Source: JAHEKD01 sp965204695
GTDB taxonomy: Bacteria; Pseudomonadota; Gammaproteobacteria; Arenicellales; JAHEKD01
Direction: 5' to 3'
Assembly (NCBI GenBank): GCA_965204695.1
Contig: OZ242007.1
Location: 3,844,001-3,908,000 of the forward strand
DNA: 64,000 bases
The notes beneath the pieces were generated by a model. That model saw only the letters and a program-made list of their open reading frames with translations. It did not search any database and was not told the DNA's origin. Position numbers and translations under genes: made by a program. This document shows positions 35,251 to 43,629 of the stretch, in pieces (positions within the stretch are counted from its first letter, which is position 1; every line of letters begins with the position of its first letter).

Positions 35251-36728
35251 GCTCGAACCCCATGCAGTTCAATATCGAACAATTTTTGACGTTTGAAAAA
35301 GTCATGCCAAGTGTCAATCTCTACTTTGTTGGCGGGCTTGATTTGCTTATTTTGATCCACATCATAAGCAATGACTGCGATTAACTGTTGAGGCCCATAG
35401 TGCTCACGTATTTCATGTAGCCAGTCGGTTAACCCGAGAGTCGGAGGTTCCCAGGCTTTGACAACAATTGCTAGCGCAGCTGACCGGCCCAATTTTGGCA
35501 GTTTGTCAGCAACTGGAATGTCGTCTGTATTCGTTACGGCAACCAAATCAAATCCTACCAGTTGGGCAGCAGTAGTGGTTGCTATCCATTGTTCGATTTG
35601 ATTTTGCTCAAAGGCGGGTTGTCCCCAATGTAATAAATAAACTTGTCGATTAGTGAGTGCTGTAATAACTGATTCAGTACTATGGTCTGTTGCTTTTGCC
35701 TCCACTTCAGGGGTTTCAGACAAAGTGGTGACAGCAGGGTTGTTCATTCTATCCAGTAGCAAATGCAAACCCGGTAAGGACATAATTGATGCTTTGATCG
35801 AACGACTAAGATTGAGCCGGGCTAATATCAAAGTGATAAGACGAGGGATGAAACCATAAACCAGTAAACTTAGGAATAAAAAACGCCACCAGTTACCGGC
35901 TAATTGAGCTTGACTGAGAGTATCATTATCAGTACCCATGTTAATCGTTTGAAGACGGTAAAATCGTGTCGATTCAATCAAATTGGTATCAGGGACGGCG
36001 GCCGGGAAAATAGTTTTCCAAGGCCATGAAAGTGTGTCAGTAATCGTTTTAACAAAGCTGTTATCGAAGCTTAAGGTTGTGCTCCAGCCAAAAGCTAAAT
36101 CAGTAAACGTCACTAAATATAAACAACTCAATAGCAAGGCGATATTGAATGCAACTGCAAATTGTTGTGACCAATAAACGGTTTGCCATTTAACGATTTT
36201 TCGGTCAGCAATGCTGTATTGACGGTTAAAAAGTTTATCAAGCGGGTCTTTTAGCGCAGGCAATACATATGCCAGCCTGGCTGCCCAGCGACCCGCATTA
36301 AAACTTGCCAGTAAGTTTTGTAGCCACTGTGAATTAAAAATTGCGGTCAAAACGAACAGTAATAATAAAATGAGTTGTAAGCCGACCCCGATAGCCAAAA
36401 CATTTATAACGTTTATCGGCTCTGCGCCAGTGTAAAAGAATAATGCCAGGCCTGTGCTAATGCCGGTTATCAAACCCGCAATGATTAAACAAGTACTGAT
36501 AAAAAAATGACTGCGGCTGATAGTCTCTTGCGAAAATTTTGCATCATCGGTGAAACCTAGCCAGGCTCTGAGCTGTTTAATCGGATAATTTTTTAAATGT
36601 TTAAGTTCAATGCCAATTTCTCGATCACGCTGCTGCAATGATTCATAGGATTTGGCAGCATCGACTTGTAGCTGATGTTCAATTTTTAACAGATCTCCCA
36701 ATAAAGATCCGGAGCGGGTTGCTGGCAT
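35247..36728 (-). CDS. DUF2868 membrane protein, partner of the GTPase
   Basis: A 493-residue membrane protein with four clear hydrophobic segments (about 73-98, 105-130, 190-212 and 283-305) and a large soluble C-terminal region. The latter ends in a domain that looks nucleotide-binding-like in layout (YLLHWGQPAFEQ, LVGFDLVAVTNTDDIP, LAIVVKAWEPPTLGLTDWLHEIREHYG) but has no motif I can call catalytic. The overall pattern fits DUF2868. Function is unknown. It overlaps the GTPase gene by 4 nt and is probably first in a two-gene operon. Confidence 0.78.
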   Translation of the reverse strand: MPATRSGSLLGDLLKIEHQLQVDAAKSYESLQQRDREIGIELKHLKNYPIKQLRAWLGFTDDAKFSQETISRSHFFISTCLIIAGLITGISTGLALFFYTGAEPINVINVLAIGVGLQLILLLLFVLTAIFNSQWLQNLLASFNAGRWAARLAYVLPALKDPLDKLFNRQYSIADRKIVKWQTVYWSQQFAVAFNIALLLSCLYLVTFTDLAFGWSTTLSFDNSFVKTITDTLSWPWKTIFPAAVPDTNLIESTRFYRLQTINMGTDNDTLSQAQLAGNWWRFLFLSLLVYGFIPRLITLILARLNLSRSIKASIMSLPGLHLLLDRMNNPAVTTLSETPEVEAKATDHSTESVITALTNRQVYLLHWGQPAFEQNQIEQWIATTTAAQLVGFDLVAVTNTDDIPVADKLPKLGRSAALAIVVKAWEPPTLGLTDWLHEIREHYGPQQLIAVIAYDVDQNKQIKPANKVEIDTWHDFFKRQKLFDIELHGVRA

Positions 36729-36821
36729 TAGTGTGTAATCTTTTCGTTAAGCACGGATTTTAGCGGATTTTTATATCACTATCGCTATATCTGGATGCAT
36801 CAGCCCGCTACAATTCTGCTA

Positions 36822-37847
36822 ATGAATAAAGTCCCCAACATTTCGCTCAAAAAATTCAACAGTTTTGGCATTGATGCTTATGCGCAGCAGATCTTGTTAC
36901 TCCAATCAGAGACTAGCCTGTCGCAATTTTTAGAGCAGGTAAATGATTTTGGTCGTGTTTTGATGTTAGGTGCTGGCAGCAATATTTTATTTGTTAATGA
37001 TTTCCCCGGCGTGGTGATTGTTAACAAATTAAACGGCAAGCAGATTATTAGTGAAGACGCTGACAAGGTAACGATTAAGGCTGCCGCTGGTGAGAATTGG
37101 CATGAATTCGTCCGCTGGACTTTGGTGAATGGCTATTTCGGCCTTGAAAATCTATCCTTAATTCCAGGAACAGTAGGGGCAGCTCCGATTCAAAATGTTG
37201 GCGCCTACGGTGTCGAGCTGGATCAATATTTCGATTCACTAGAAGCCATAGATTTAGGGAATGGAAAAAATATTATTTTCAACAAGGCTGATTGTCAGTT
37301 TGGTTATCGCAACAGTATTTTCAAAACTCAGCTAGACCGTTATTTAATTAAATCGGTGACCCTGACGTTAAGTAAAAATCTTAAGCCAACATTAAATTAT
37401 GCAGGCATAAAAGAGAAATTGCTCGATTCAGGTGTTGATGTAGCTAACTTAACAGGATTGCAAATTAGCGATGCAATTTGTGCGATTAGAAACAGCAAGT
37501 TACCGCTGCCAGAAAAAATCGGCAATGCCGGCAGCTTTTTCAAAAATCCAACGGTATCTGATGAAATCTGTGCTTTACTGGCATCAAGGTATCCAAATAT
37601 GCCCATGTACAAGATTTCTCAAACTCAATTCAAAATCCCGGCCGCATGGTTAATAGAACAAGGTGGCTGGAAAGGTTTTCGAGAAGGTAAAGTTGGTGTC
37701 TATGATAATCACGCTTTAATACTGGTTAATTATGGTGGAGGGACTGGTCGACAACTGTGGCAGCTGGCAAATAATATAAAGACATCTATCAAAGAAAAGT
37801 TTGGTATTGAGCTTGAACCTGAGCCAAGGATAATTCATGAATCTTGA
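36822..37847 (+). CDS. murB: UDP-N-acetylenolpyruvoylglucosamine reductase MurB
   Basis: I start at ATG 36822 (MNKVPNISLKKFNSFGIDA), which aligns with the family N-terminus and gives 341 residues, the usual type I length; ATG 36795 would add nine residues. FAD-binding motifs LGAGSNILF and SLIPGTVGAAPIQNVGAYGVEL are present, as is the catalytic serine region GNAGSFFKNP. The C-terminal Glu is in the EPEPRIIHE end. It reduces UDP-GlcNAc-enolpyruvate to UDP-MurNAc, the step after MurA (5742-7058). It overlaps the next gene by 11 nt. Confidence 0.95.
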   Translation: MNKVPNISLKKFNSFGIDAYAQQILLLQSETSLSQFLEQVNDFGRVLMLGAGSNILFVNDFPGVVIVNKLNGKQIISEDADKVTIKAAAGENWHEFVRWTLVNGYFGLENLSLIPGTVGAAPIQNVGAYGVELDQYFDSLEAIDLGNGKNIIFNKADCQFGYRNSIFKTQLDRYLIKSVTLTLSKNLKPTLNYAGIKEKLLDSGVDVANLTGLQISDAICAIRNSKLPLPEKIGNAGSFFKNPTVSDEICALLASRYPNMPMYKISQTQFKIPAAWLIEQGGWKGFREGKVGVYDNHALILVNYGGGTGRQLWQLANNIKTSIKEKFGIELEPEPRIIHES

Positions 37848-38295
37848 GCTTAAAATCCCTCCGCCCATTGTTGCTCTGGTCTGTGTGGCCGGCATGTGGG
37901 GATTGAGTAGTAAATTCCCAGAGTTGGACTTCGATTTTTTCAATAGAAGATTAGTTGCGACACTAATAATGTTTACTGGCCTGGGAATTGATTTTTTAGC
38001 ACTAGCAAAATTCAAACAGAAGCAAACCACGATTAATCCAATGAAGCCCGAACAATCATCTGAATTGGTTGTTACTGGAATTTACAAGTTCACTCGTAAT
38101 CCAATGTATCTTGGCCTGTTGTTTATCTTGTCAGCGTGCGCAATGTTTTTTAGCAATATAGCAACGATTATTATGCTGTTAGTTTTTGTTGGGTATATCA
38201 CTAAATTTCAAATAATTCCTGAAGAAAGAATAATGCAAGAAAAATTTAAGCAGTCATATGAAGAATATAAGCTTAAGGTGCGGCGATGGATTTGA
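37837..38295 (+). CDS. Isoprenylcysteine carboxyl methyltransferase-like membrane protein
   Basis: A 152-residue protein with about four membrane helices and the PEMT/ICMT signature: ELVVTGIYKFTRNPMYLGLLFILSACAMFF, then PEERIMQEKFKQSYEEYKLKVRRWI, which forms the SAM-binding region in relatives. Bacterial members methylate unknown substrates. It overlaps murB by 11 nt and the HAD gene by 10 nt, so the three share a message. Confidence 0.82.
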   Translation: MNLELKIPPPIVALVCVAGMWGLSSKFPELDFDFFNRRLVATLIMFTGLGIDFLALAKFKQKQTTINPMKPEQSSELVVTGIYKFTRNPMYLGLLFILSACAMFFSNIATIIMLLVFVGYITKFQIIPEERIMQEKFKQSYEEYKLKVRRWI

Positions 38296-38960
38296 GTTCT
38301 ACTCCAATTGAAGCGGTAGCGTTCGATATGGACGGGTTGATTTTTGATACCGAAGAATTGGCACGAAAAGCGTTTTTTGTGACCGCAGAAATATTCGACA
38401 TTGAAGTTGAAGCCGATTATTACAAGCGTTTTATCGGTCATTCGCAGCCTGCTTGTGATCAACTAATGTACGATCGATATGGTGGTGATTTTAATGCGGC
38501 TGGCTTCAGGCAAGTCTGGTGGCAAAATGTAGGTGAAATATTTGAAACTGATGGAGTTGAATTTAAACCTGGTTTTCATGAACTCTTTGCGCAACTTGAG
38601 CAACAAGTGCCTTTAGCTTTGGTTACTACTTCCAGGCATGATACTGTGCTTAGGAATTTCAAAGACTGGGATTACCCTAGCCGTTTTAAAACTTTAGTCA
38701 CATGGGATAGGGGGCTGCCTTCAAAACCAGCCCCGGACAAATATCTAGCTGCCGCTGATGATTTAAATGTAAGTGCTGGCAATATGGTTGTATTAGAAGA
38801 TTCGAATATTGGTATGCAAGCTGCTATAAATGCGGGTAGTAAAGCTGTTATGGTGCCAGACTTGGTAGAGCCAACAGATTATGTAAAAACGCAAGCCTTT
38901 CAAATTTTTAATAGCTTAATCGAAGTCAATGAATGGCTCCAAAAACAAGTAAGGATGTAA
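38286..38960 (+). CDS. HAD-superfamily phosphatase (IA subfamily)
   Basis: A 224-residue haloacid-dehalogenase-like hydrolase with the nucleophile motif DMDGLIFDT (D14, D16), motif II ALVTTSR, lysine motif SKPAPDKYL and motif IV VLEDSNIGMQAA. A helical cap follows motif I, as in beta-phosphoglucomutase and phosphoglycolate phosphatase relatives. The substrate cannot be deduced. It is 1 nt from the agmatinase-like gene. Confidence 0.88.
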   Translation: MDLSSTPIEAVAFDMDGLIFDTEELARKAFFVTAEIFDIEVEADYYKRFIGHSQPACDQLMYDRYGGDFNAAGFRQVWWQNVGEIFETDGVEFKPGFHELFAQLEQQVPLALVTTSRHDTVLRNFKDWDYPSRFKTLVTWDRGLPSKPAPDKYLAAADDLNVSAGNMVVLEDSNIGMQAAINAGSKAVMVPDLVEPTDYVKTQAFQIFNSLIEVNEWLQKQVRM

Positions 38961-38961
38961 T

Positions 38962-39921
38962 ATGTCAGAAAACAGTTATGAACAAGGTCGCTTAAACCTG
39001 CCTTTCGTTGGTCATTGTACGTTTGCTAAATCACAGGTTTGTACTGATTGGCAAGCAATTGATGCGGATGTTGCTGTCTTGGGTGTTCCCAACGATATGG
39101 GTACTCAGTGGCGTTCGGGGGCTAGGTTCGGCCCCAGGGCTATTCGTGAAGCCTCGACTTTATTTTCTTTTGGGCATGCCGGTGCCTATGATCATGAAGA
39201 TGATGTGATGTACTTGACTCAAGATCAGGTGCGTATTGTAGATGTTGGCGATGCTGATATTGTCCATACTGATATGCAACAAAGTCATGCCAATGCTGAA
39301 TCTGCGGTCAGGCAAATATTAGCTAAAAGCGCAATGCCTATAATTTTAGGTGGAGATCATTCTATCCATGCGCCTGTGATTAAAGCATTTGATCAACAAG
39401 GTCCGGTGCATATAGTTCAATTTGATGCGCATTTGGATTTTGTTGATGAACGCCATGGTGTGCGTTATGGACATGGTAATCCATTACGGCGTGCGTCAGA
39501 AATGGAACACATAACAGGAATGACGCAGCTTGGGATTCGTAATGTTTCCTCATCTAATCGCAGTGATTATGAAGCAGCTAGGCAGGCAGGTTCGACAATT
39601 CTATCAATCCGGCAAATCCGTGCTCTAGGTAAAGATCAAGCGCTGGAAAAAATTCCAGCCGGTAAAAATTACTACATCACTATTGATATTGATGGTTTTG
39701 ATCCGTCGATTGCTCCTGGTACCGGCACGCCTAGTCACGGTGGCTTTTTGTATTACGAAGTATTAGAGCTGATCCAAGGTTTAAGTAAACGTGGCAATAT
39801 TATTGGAATGGATTTGGTTGAGGTCGCACCGGCATATGATCCGACGGGAATCACAGCAATATTAGCCGCGCAAATTCTGATGAACAGTATTGGGTTTATT
39901 TTTTACGAAAGATCGAAATGA
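38962..39921 (+). CDS. speB: Agmatinase / ureohydrolase family enzyme
   Basis: A 319-residue arginase-fold protein with the binuclear manganese site motifs GGDHSIHAP, QFDAHLDFVDE and DIDGFDPSIAPGTGTP. RSGARFGPRAIREAS at the N-terminus and GFLYYEVLELI near the end fit agmatinase better than arginase. Agmatinase makes putrescine and urea from agmatine. No speA is nearby; formiminoglutamase or guanidinobutyrase activity remains possible. Confidence 0.85.
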   Translation: MSENSYEQGRLNLPFVGHCTFAKSQVCTDWQAIDADVAVLGVPNDMGTQWRSGARFGPRAIREASTLFSFGHAGAYDHEDDVMYLTQDQVRIVDVGDADIVHTDMQQSHANAESAVRQILAKSAMPIILGGDHSIHAPVIKAFDQQGPVHIVQFDAHLDFVDERHGVRYGHGNPLRRASEMEHITGMTQLGIRNVSSSNRSDYEAARQAGSTILSIRQIRALGKDQALEKIPAGKNYYITIDIDGFDPSIAPGTGTPSHGGFLYYEVLELIQGLSKRGNIIGMDLVEVAPAYDPTGITAILAAQILMNSIGFIFYERSK

Positions 39922-39953
39922 CAGTGCTCTTTTGGGTCATTATTACCTTGACT

Positions 39954-40222
39954 GTCATTGCGACTGAGCAAAGCGAAAGGAGGAATCAACGGCTTTTCTA
40001 ACGACTCAGCAAGTTTAAATGCCACCATCTCTTTTCAAAAAGTACGTTAAGTACGATCGATCAACTGTCCCTGCTTTTCATTGCTGTCATGAGTGAGTTG
40101 GAGTATAAACCCATTTTAACACGTATCTTAACAGGTTCATTGCCGATTGAATTGACTGGGACCTAAGAAATGCCAATACCCGAGCAGCGATTGAGAGATT
40201 CCTCGGTTTCACTCGGAATGGA
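39954..40222. repeat. Family C inverted-repeat element (copy 1)
   Basis: The left end GTCATTGCGACTGAGCAAAGCGAAAGGAGGAATC and right end GAGAGATTCCTCGGTTTCACTCGGAATGG are imperfect complements of one another. They resemble the ends of the element at 45385-45495 (GTCATTCCGACCAAAGCGGAGGAATCTCC). The interior has no coding signal. Confidence 0.6.
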
Positions 40223-40258
40223 AATTAAAAAATACAAAGTATTTTTTAATTTCCATTT
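40218..40258. repeat. Perfect 19-bp AT-rich inverted repeat (hairpin)
   Basis: The arm GGAAATTAAAAAATAC (40221-40236) is an exact complement of GTATTTTTTAATTTCC (40240-40255) around a 3-nt loop, and three more flanking base pairs extend each side. It lies just before the hsp20 promoter and could act as a terminator for speB or as a DNA cruciform or RNA hairpin. The run TTTTCCCCC follows. Confidence 0.75.
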
Positions 40259-40263
40259 TCCCC

Positions 40264-40292
40264 CTTGAAAACCAAAACCTGTATTCCCATAT
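40264..40292 (+). promoter_or_regulatory. Sigma-32-like heat-shock promoter of hsp20
   Basis: CTTGAAA (40264-40270) is a perfect RpoH -35, followed after 15 nt by CCCATAT (40286-40292), a perfect RpoH-type -10. It lies about 36 nt upstream of the hsp20 ATG. This is the best promoter match in the window. Confidence 0.8.
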
Positions 40293-40327
40293 AAGAATCA
40301 GCGAACAAATTATTTGGAGATTAACCT

Positions 40328-40777
40328 ATGAATACAGTATCAAGACGGGTGGAAAGCCCTTTGAGTTTGGATGTGTTTAGTGATTTCGATAACATTGTTA
40401 ACGGTTTTTTTAAGCCTCATCGTTTGGTTTCAAAACATGGTGAAAATACCTTGCCTTTGGCTATTGACGTGGTTGAAAAAGAAAACAGTTACGAAATTCA
40501 TGCTGAGCTGCCTGGCATTAACAAAGATGATTTGAATGTGACACTCGAAGACGGCGTATTAACTATTAGCGCTGAAACTTCAGCCGGAAATGTTGAAGAA
40601 AAAGACGGTAAAGTTCTGCGTCGAGAACGACGTTACGGTAAATTTTCTCGCTCGCTAAAAGTTGGTAAAGATGTAGATGAAAACAACATCGAAGCCAACT
40701 ATAAAGATGGTGTCTTAAGTTTGGTTCTGGCTAAAGCCGAGCAAGCTCAAGCAAAGAAAATTACTATTAACGCTTAA
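40328..40777 (+). CDS. Small heat shock protein, Hsp20/IbpA family
   Basis: A 149-residue protein with an alpha-crystallin domain from about 43 to 140: PLAIDVVEKENSYEIHAELPGINKDDLNVTLEDGVLTISAE, then the EKDGKVLRRERRYGKFSRSLKVG and NNIEANYKDGVLSLVLAKAE strands with the GVLxLxL motif. It is an ATP-independent holdase that binds unfolding proteins. A sigma-32-like promoter is directly upstream and a strong terminator follows, so it is monocistronic. Confidence 0.94.
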   Translation: MNTVSRRVESPLSLDVFSDFDNIVNGFFKPHRLVSKHGENTLPLAIDVVEKENSYEIHAELPGINKDDLNVTLEDGVLTISAETSAGNVEEKDGKVLRRERRYGKFSRSLKVGKDVDENNIEANYKDGVLSLVLAKAEQAQAKKITINA

Positions 40778-40803
40778 GTTTAAATAGTTCGAACTTTAGT
40801 TTG

Positions 40804-40842
40804 GGGATCAGGGTCGTGCTTGACTCTGATCCCTTTTCTTTT
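40804..40842 (+). terminator. Rho-independent terminator after hsp20
   Basis: GGGATCAG (40804-40811) pairs with CTGATCCC (40826-40833), followed by TTTTCTTTT. It isolates hsp20 from argB, whose ATG is 11 nt further on. Confidence 0.8.
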
Positions 40843-40853
40843 ATATTTCATGG

Positions 40854-41738
40854 ATGATTGATAAACAAACACAGCCAGAAGAATTTGCCAGAGTTCTAAC
40901 CGAAGGGTTGCCTTATATCCGCCGTTATCAGGGTAAGACCATCGTTATTAAATACGGTGGTAATGCCATGGTCGATGAAAATCTTAAAAGTAGTTTCGCT
41001 CGCGATGTTGTGCTGATGAAACTAGTTGGCATTAACCCTGTGGTGGTGCATGGTGGTGGGCCTCAAATTAGTGAGTTACTGGAAAGAGTGGGCAAAACGT
41101 CTGAGTTTATCAATGGCCTGCGTGTGACCGATAGCGAAACCATGGATATCGTAGAAATGGTCTTGGGAGGGGCGGTCAATAAAGAAATCGTAAATCTAAT
41201 TAATAAAAACGGTGGTTATGCAGTTGGTTTAACTGGCAAAGACGGTGGCCTGATCAAAGCAAGGCAACTCAAAGTTCCAGGACAGGAAAACGATGCACCG
41301 ATAGATATCGGTCATGTTGGAGAAATAGTTGAAATTGATTCAAGGTTGGTCGAGGTCTTGGAATCACATCGGTTTATTCCAGTCATTGCCCCTATAGGAG
41401 TGGATGAATCGGGTCGAACTTATAACATTAATGCCGACAGCGTGGCGGGTGAGATTGCTATTAAATTAAAAGCCGAGCGTTTAATGTTATTGACTAATAC
41501 CCCTGGTGTATTGGATGCTGAAGGGGAATTAATTCGTGAACTAAATCAGCAAACTACAAACCAACTCATCGATCAAACTGTGATTGCTGGCGGTATGTTA
41601 CCAAAAATTGAGTGTGCCTTAAATGCGGTGAGTAACGGTGTACAAGCTTCCACAATCTTGGATGGCCGAACCGAACACGTTACCTTATTAGAGATATTCT
41701 CTGACAAGGGTAATGGCACCATGATCAAACAGGCTTAA
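40854..41738 (+). CDS. argB: Acetylglutamate kinase ArgB
   Basis: A 294-residue amino-acid-kinase-fold protein with IVIKYGGNAMVD at the N-terminus, PVVVHGGGPQISELLERVG, NINADSVAGEIAIKL and the GGMLPKIECAL motif near the C-terminus. It phosphorylates N-acetylglutamate, the second step of arginine synthesis. No other arg genes are adjacent. It lies right after the hsp20 terminator and is convergent, 2 nt apart, with the next gene. Confidence 0.96.
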   Translation: MIDKQTQPEEFARVLTEGLPYIRRYQGKTIVIKYGGNAMVDENLKSSFARDVVLMKLVGINPVVVHGGGPQISELLERVGKTSEFINGLRVTDSETMDIVEMVLGGAVNKEIVNLINKNGGYAVGLTGKDGGLIKARQLKVPGQENDAPIDIGHVGEIVEIDSRLVEVLESHRFIPVIAPIGVDESGRTYNINADSVAGEIAIKLKAERLMLLTNTPGVLDAEGELIRELNQQTTNQLIDQTVIAGGMLPKIECALNAVSNGVQASTILDGRTEHVTLLEIFSDKGNGTMIKQA

Positions 41739-41740
41739 TA

Positions 41741-42553
41741 CTATTTGGCTTTAATTTCCGCTGCCAGCTGTTGTTCACTCACATAACGTTCCTCGTTTTC
41801 CTCATGTGCCCAGCGTAAGGTTTTGTAATTGAAATTATTTTCGATTGTCGGCTTAATAATTTCAAAATAGGGAGAGACATCAAAATCACGTGGTGAAAAC
41901 AGACTATGATGACGAATACTTAAAATTTCCTGTTCTGACTGGTAATAGGCTTTTTTCAAATGTTTATCGCGTTCAACCACTGGCAGAATCGGATATTTAA
42001 CGGATTGGAAAGCCTGGGCGATCAACGAAGAACAGATCGCACGTGTTGGATCGCCGCTTCCCAAGGCAATCATCTGGCGTCTGAAACGCGAAGGGATTGG
42101 CAAGGGGATTAAATATCGCATCAGATCGGTAATATTTTTTAAATCATACTTCAAACCCAAACTGCCGACCATATAGTTAATCACTTTGTGCCTGTCTACT
42201 TCTGATAGCCCAACTGGACGACAAATACGGGTATTGAATTCCTGATATTTATTCAGCGGTGTAGCGATAACACCTTCAGTTAATTCAGCTTCAATCAGGC
42301 AACAAGGCTCGCCGTTTTTTTCCTGCCCTTCTATATTGCCTGTATAAAAAGCGGAATGAGACCATGTTGATTGGGTCAAGTATTTAATTGTTGAGCTGAT
42401 TCGTGCATTACCTTCAACCAGTAAAATATCGCAAGGTTGTAACGTTTTCTTCAGTATTGATGTATCGTGAACTGAAAAAGGTAAATAGGTCGTCAGCTCC
42501 TTATCTAAATAGCTGGCAACCATGTGTCCGATTTTTTCTGTCAGTACTCCCAT
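41741..42553 (-). CDS. YiiX/YebB-like permuted NlpC/P60 cysteine hydrolase
   Basis: A 270-residue protein matching the circularly permuted papain-fold family: PCDILLVEGNARISSTIKYLTQSTWSHSAFYTG with the catalytic histidine H66, an acidic pair in LIEAEL (E88/E90), and the nucleophile cysteine C174 in RAICSSLIAQAF. No signal peptide is visible. Related proteins act on amide or thioester bonds of peptides or lipids; the substrate here is unknown. Confidence 0.8.
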   Translation of the reverse strand: MGVLTEKIGHMVASYLDKELTTYLPFSVHDTSILKKTLQPCDILLVEGNARISSTIKYLTQSTWSHSAFYTGNIEGQEKNGEPCCLIEAELTEGVIATPLNKYQEFNTRICRPVGLSEVDRHKVINYMVGSLGLKYDLKNITDLMRYLIPLPIPSRFRRQMIALGSGDPTRAICSSLIAQAFQSVKYPILPVVERDKHLKKAYYQSEQEILSIRHHSLFSPRDFDVSPYFEIIKPTIENNFNYKTLRWAHEENEERYVSEQQLAAEIKAK

Positions 42554-42676
42554 TGGGTATTACCGTGATGTTTTGTATGCTGAATTATATGACAAATTAC
42601 AGCCTCGATAAGTTGCGTGAATTATCCGTGCTTGAATCTGTCTTAGTATGGTTAAATTCTTATAAAGGACTTAATA

Positions 42677-43600
42677 ATGACACAGATGAAAAAACTCATT
42701 ATTAAAAGCTTGTTGTTATTCGCTAGCTTAAATATATTTGCAGCAAATGCGGATATGGATGCAATCGAGATTCAGATAGGTGACCAAACATTAACACTAT
42801 ACGCTGAGTTGGATAAATACGAGCAGGGCAGTGAAGCAATTATCGAATGGGTAAAAGAATCGGCCACAATTGTTGCAGATTATTACGGTCAGTTTCCTGT
42901 TAAAACCGCCACTGTTGTCTTGAATGGTTTTGAAGGTAGTGGAGTGATTGCAGGTCGTGCACACGGCCAACCAGTTTTGCAAGTCGTCATCGAAATCGGT
43001 CACTATGTTACTGAAAAACAATTAGACAGAGACTGGATACTGATTCATGAACTTATCCATTTTGCCTTGGCCGATGTGCCTGATAAACATCATTGGCTGG
43101 AGGAGGGTTTGCCAACCTATATTGAATCGATTTCTCGAATTCAGGCAGGCGATCTTGAGGAAAAATTTGTCTGGAAAGGTTTTATGAAGAACATGCCCAA
43201 GGGCATGCCTTTAGCTGACGATACCGGCCTGGATAACGCCAGTTCGATTGGTCTGATGTATTGGGGTGGGGCATTATTCTGTTTGTTGGCAGATATTGAA
43301 ATTCGTAAGCAAACCGATAACCAATATGGTTTGCGTGATGCCGTACAAGCTATCGTTAATAACCAATTGACCATGGATAAATCAGCAACTATAGATGAAT
43401 TGCTTAGAGTCGCTGATGAACAAACAGGCACCCATGTTTTGGCAGATTTATATGCACAGATGAAGGATGAAGCTACCGATATTGATCTGAAAGTAATATG
43501 GACTGAGCTTGGAATTAATTATAATAACGCAACAGGTGAGGTCAGCTTGGATGATTCAGCGCCCTTGGCAGCAATACGCCAGTCGATTGTCTCACCCTAG
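42677..43600 (+). CDS. Secreted HExxH metallopeptidase-like protein
   Basis: A 307-residue protein with a signal peptide (KKLIIKSLLLFASLNIFAANA, cleavage near 25) and the zinc motif HELIH at 124-128, with E142/E143 in HHWLEEGLPTYIES acting as the likely third ligand (gluzincin pattern). This resembles Peptidase_MA-like proteins. AAGGA lies 7 nt before the ATG. It is probably periplasmic. The 29-bp gap to the gamma-glutamyltransferase gene suggests cotranscription. Confidence 0.8.
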   Translation: MTQMKKLIIKSLLLFASLNIFAANADMDAIEIQIGDQTLTLYAELDKYEQGSEAIIEWVKESATIVADYYGQFPVKTATVVLNGFEGSGVIAGRAHGQPVLQVVIEIGHYVTEKQLDRDWILIHELIHFALADVPDKHHWLEEGLPTYIESISRIQAGDLEEKFVWKGFMKNMPKGMPLADDTGLDNASSIGLMYWGGALFCLLADIEIRKQTDNQYGLRDAVQAIVNNQLTMDKSATIDELLRVADEQTGTHVLADLYAQMKDEATDIDLKVIWTELGINYNNATGEVSLDDSAPLAAIRQSIVSP

Positions 43601-43629
43601 ATATATAATCACGATGCAAAGGAGACGAA

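Larger units (their letters stand above)
39922..40327. other. Gene-free gap between speB and hsp20
   Basis: This 406-bp gap holds no supported gene. It contains a family C repeat (39954-40222), a perfect 19-bp inverted repeat (40218-40258) and a heat-shock-like promoter (40264-40292). Confidence 0.7.
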
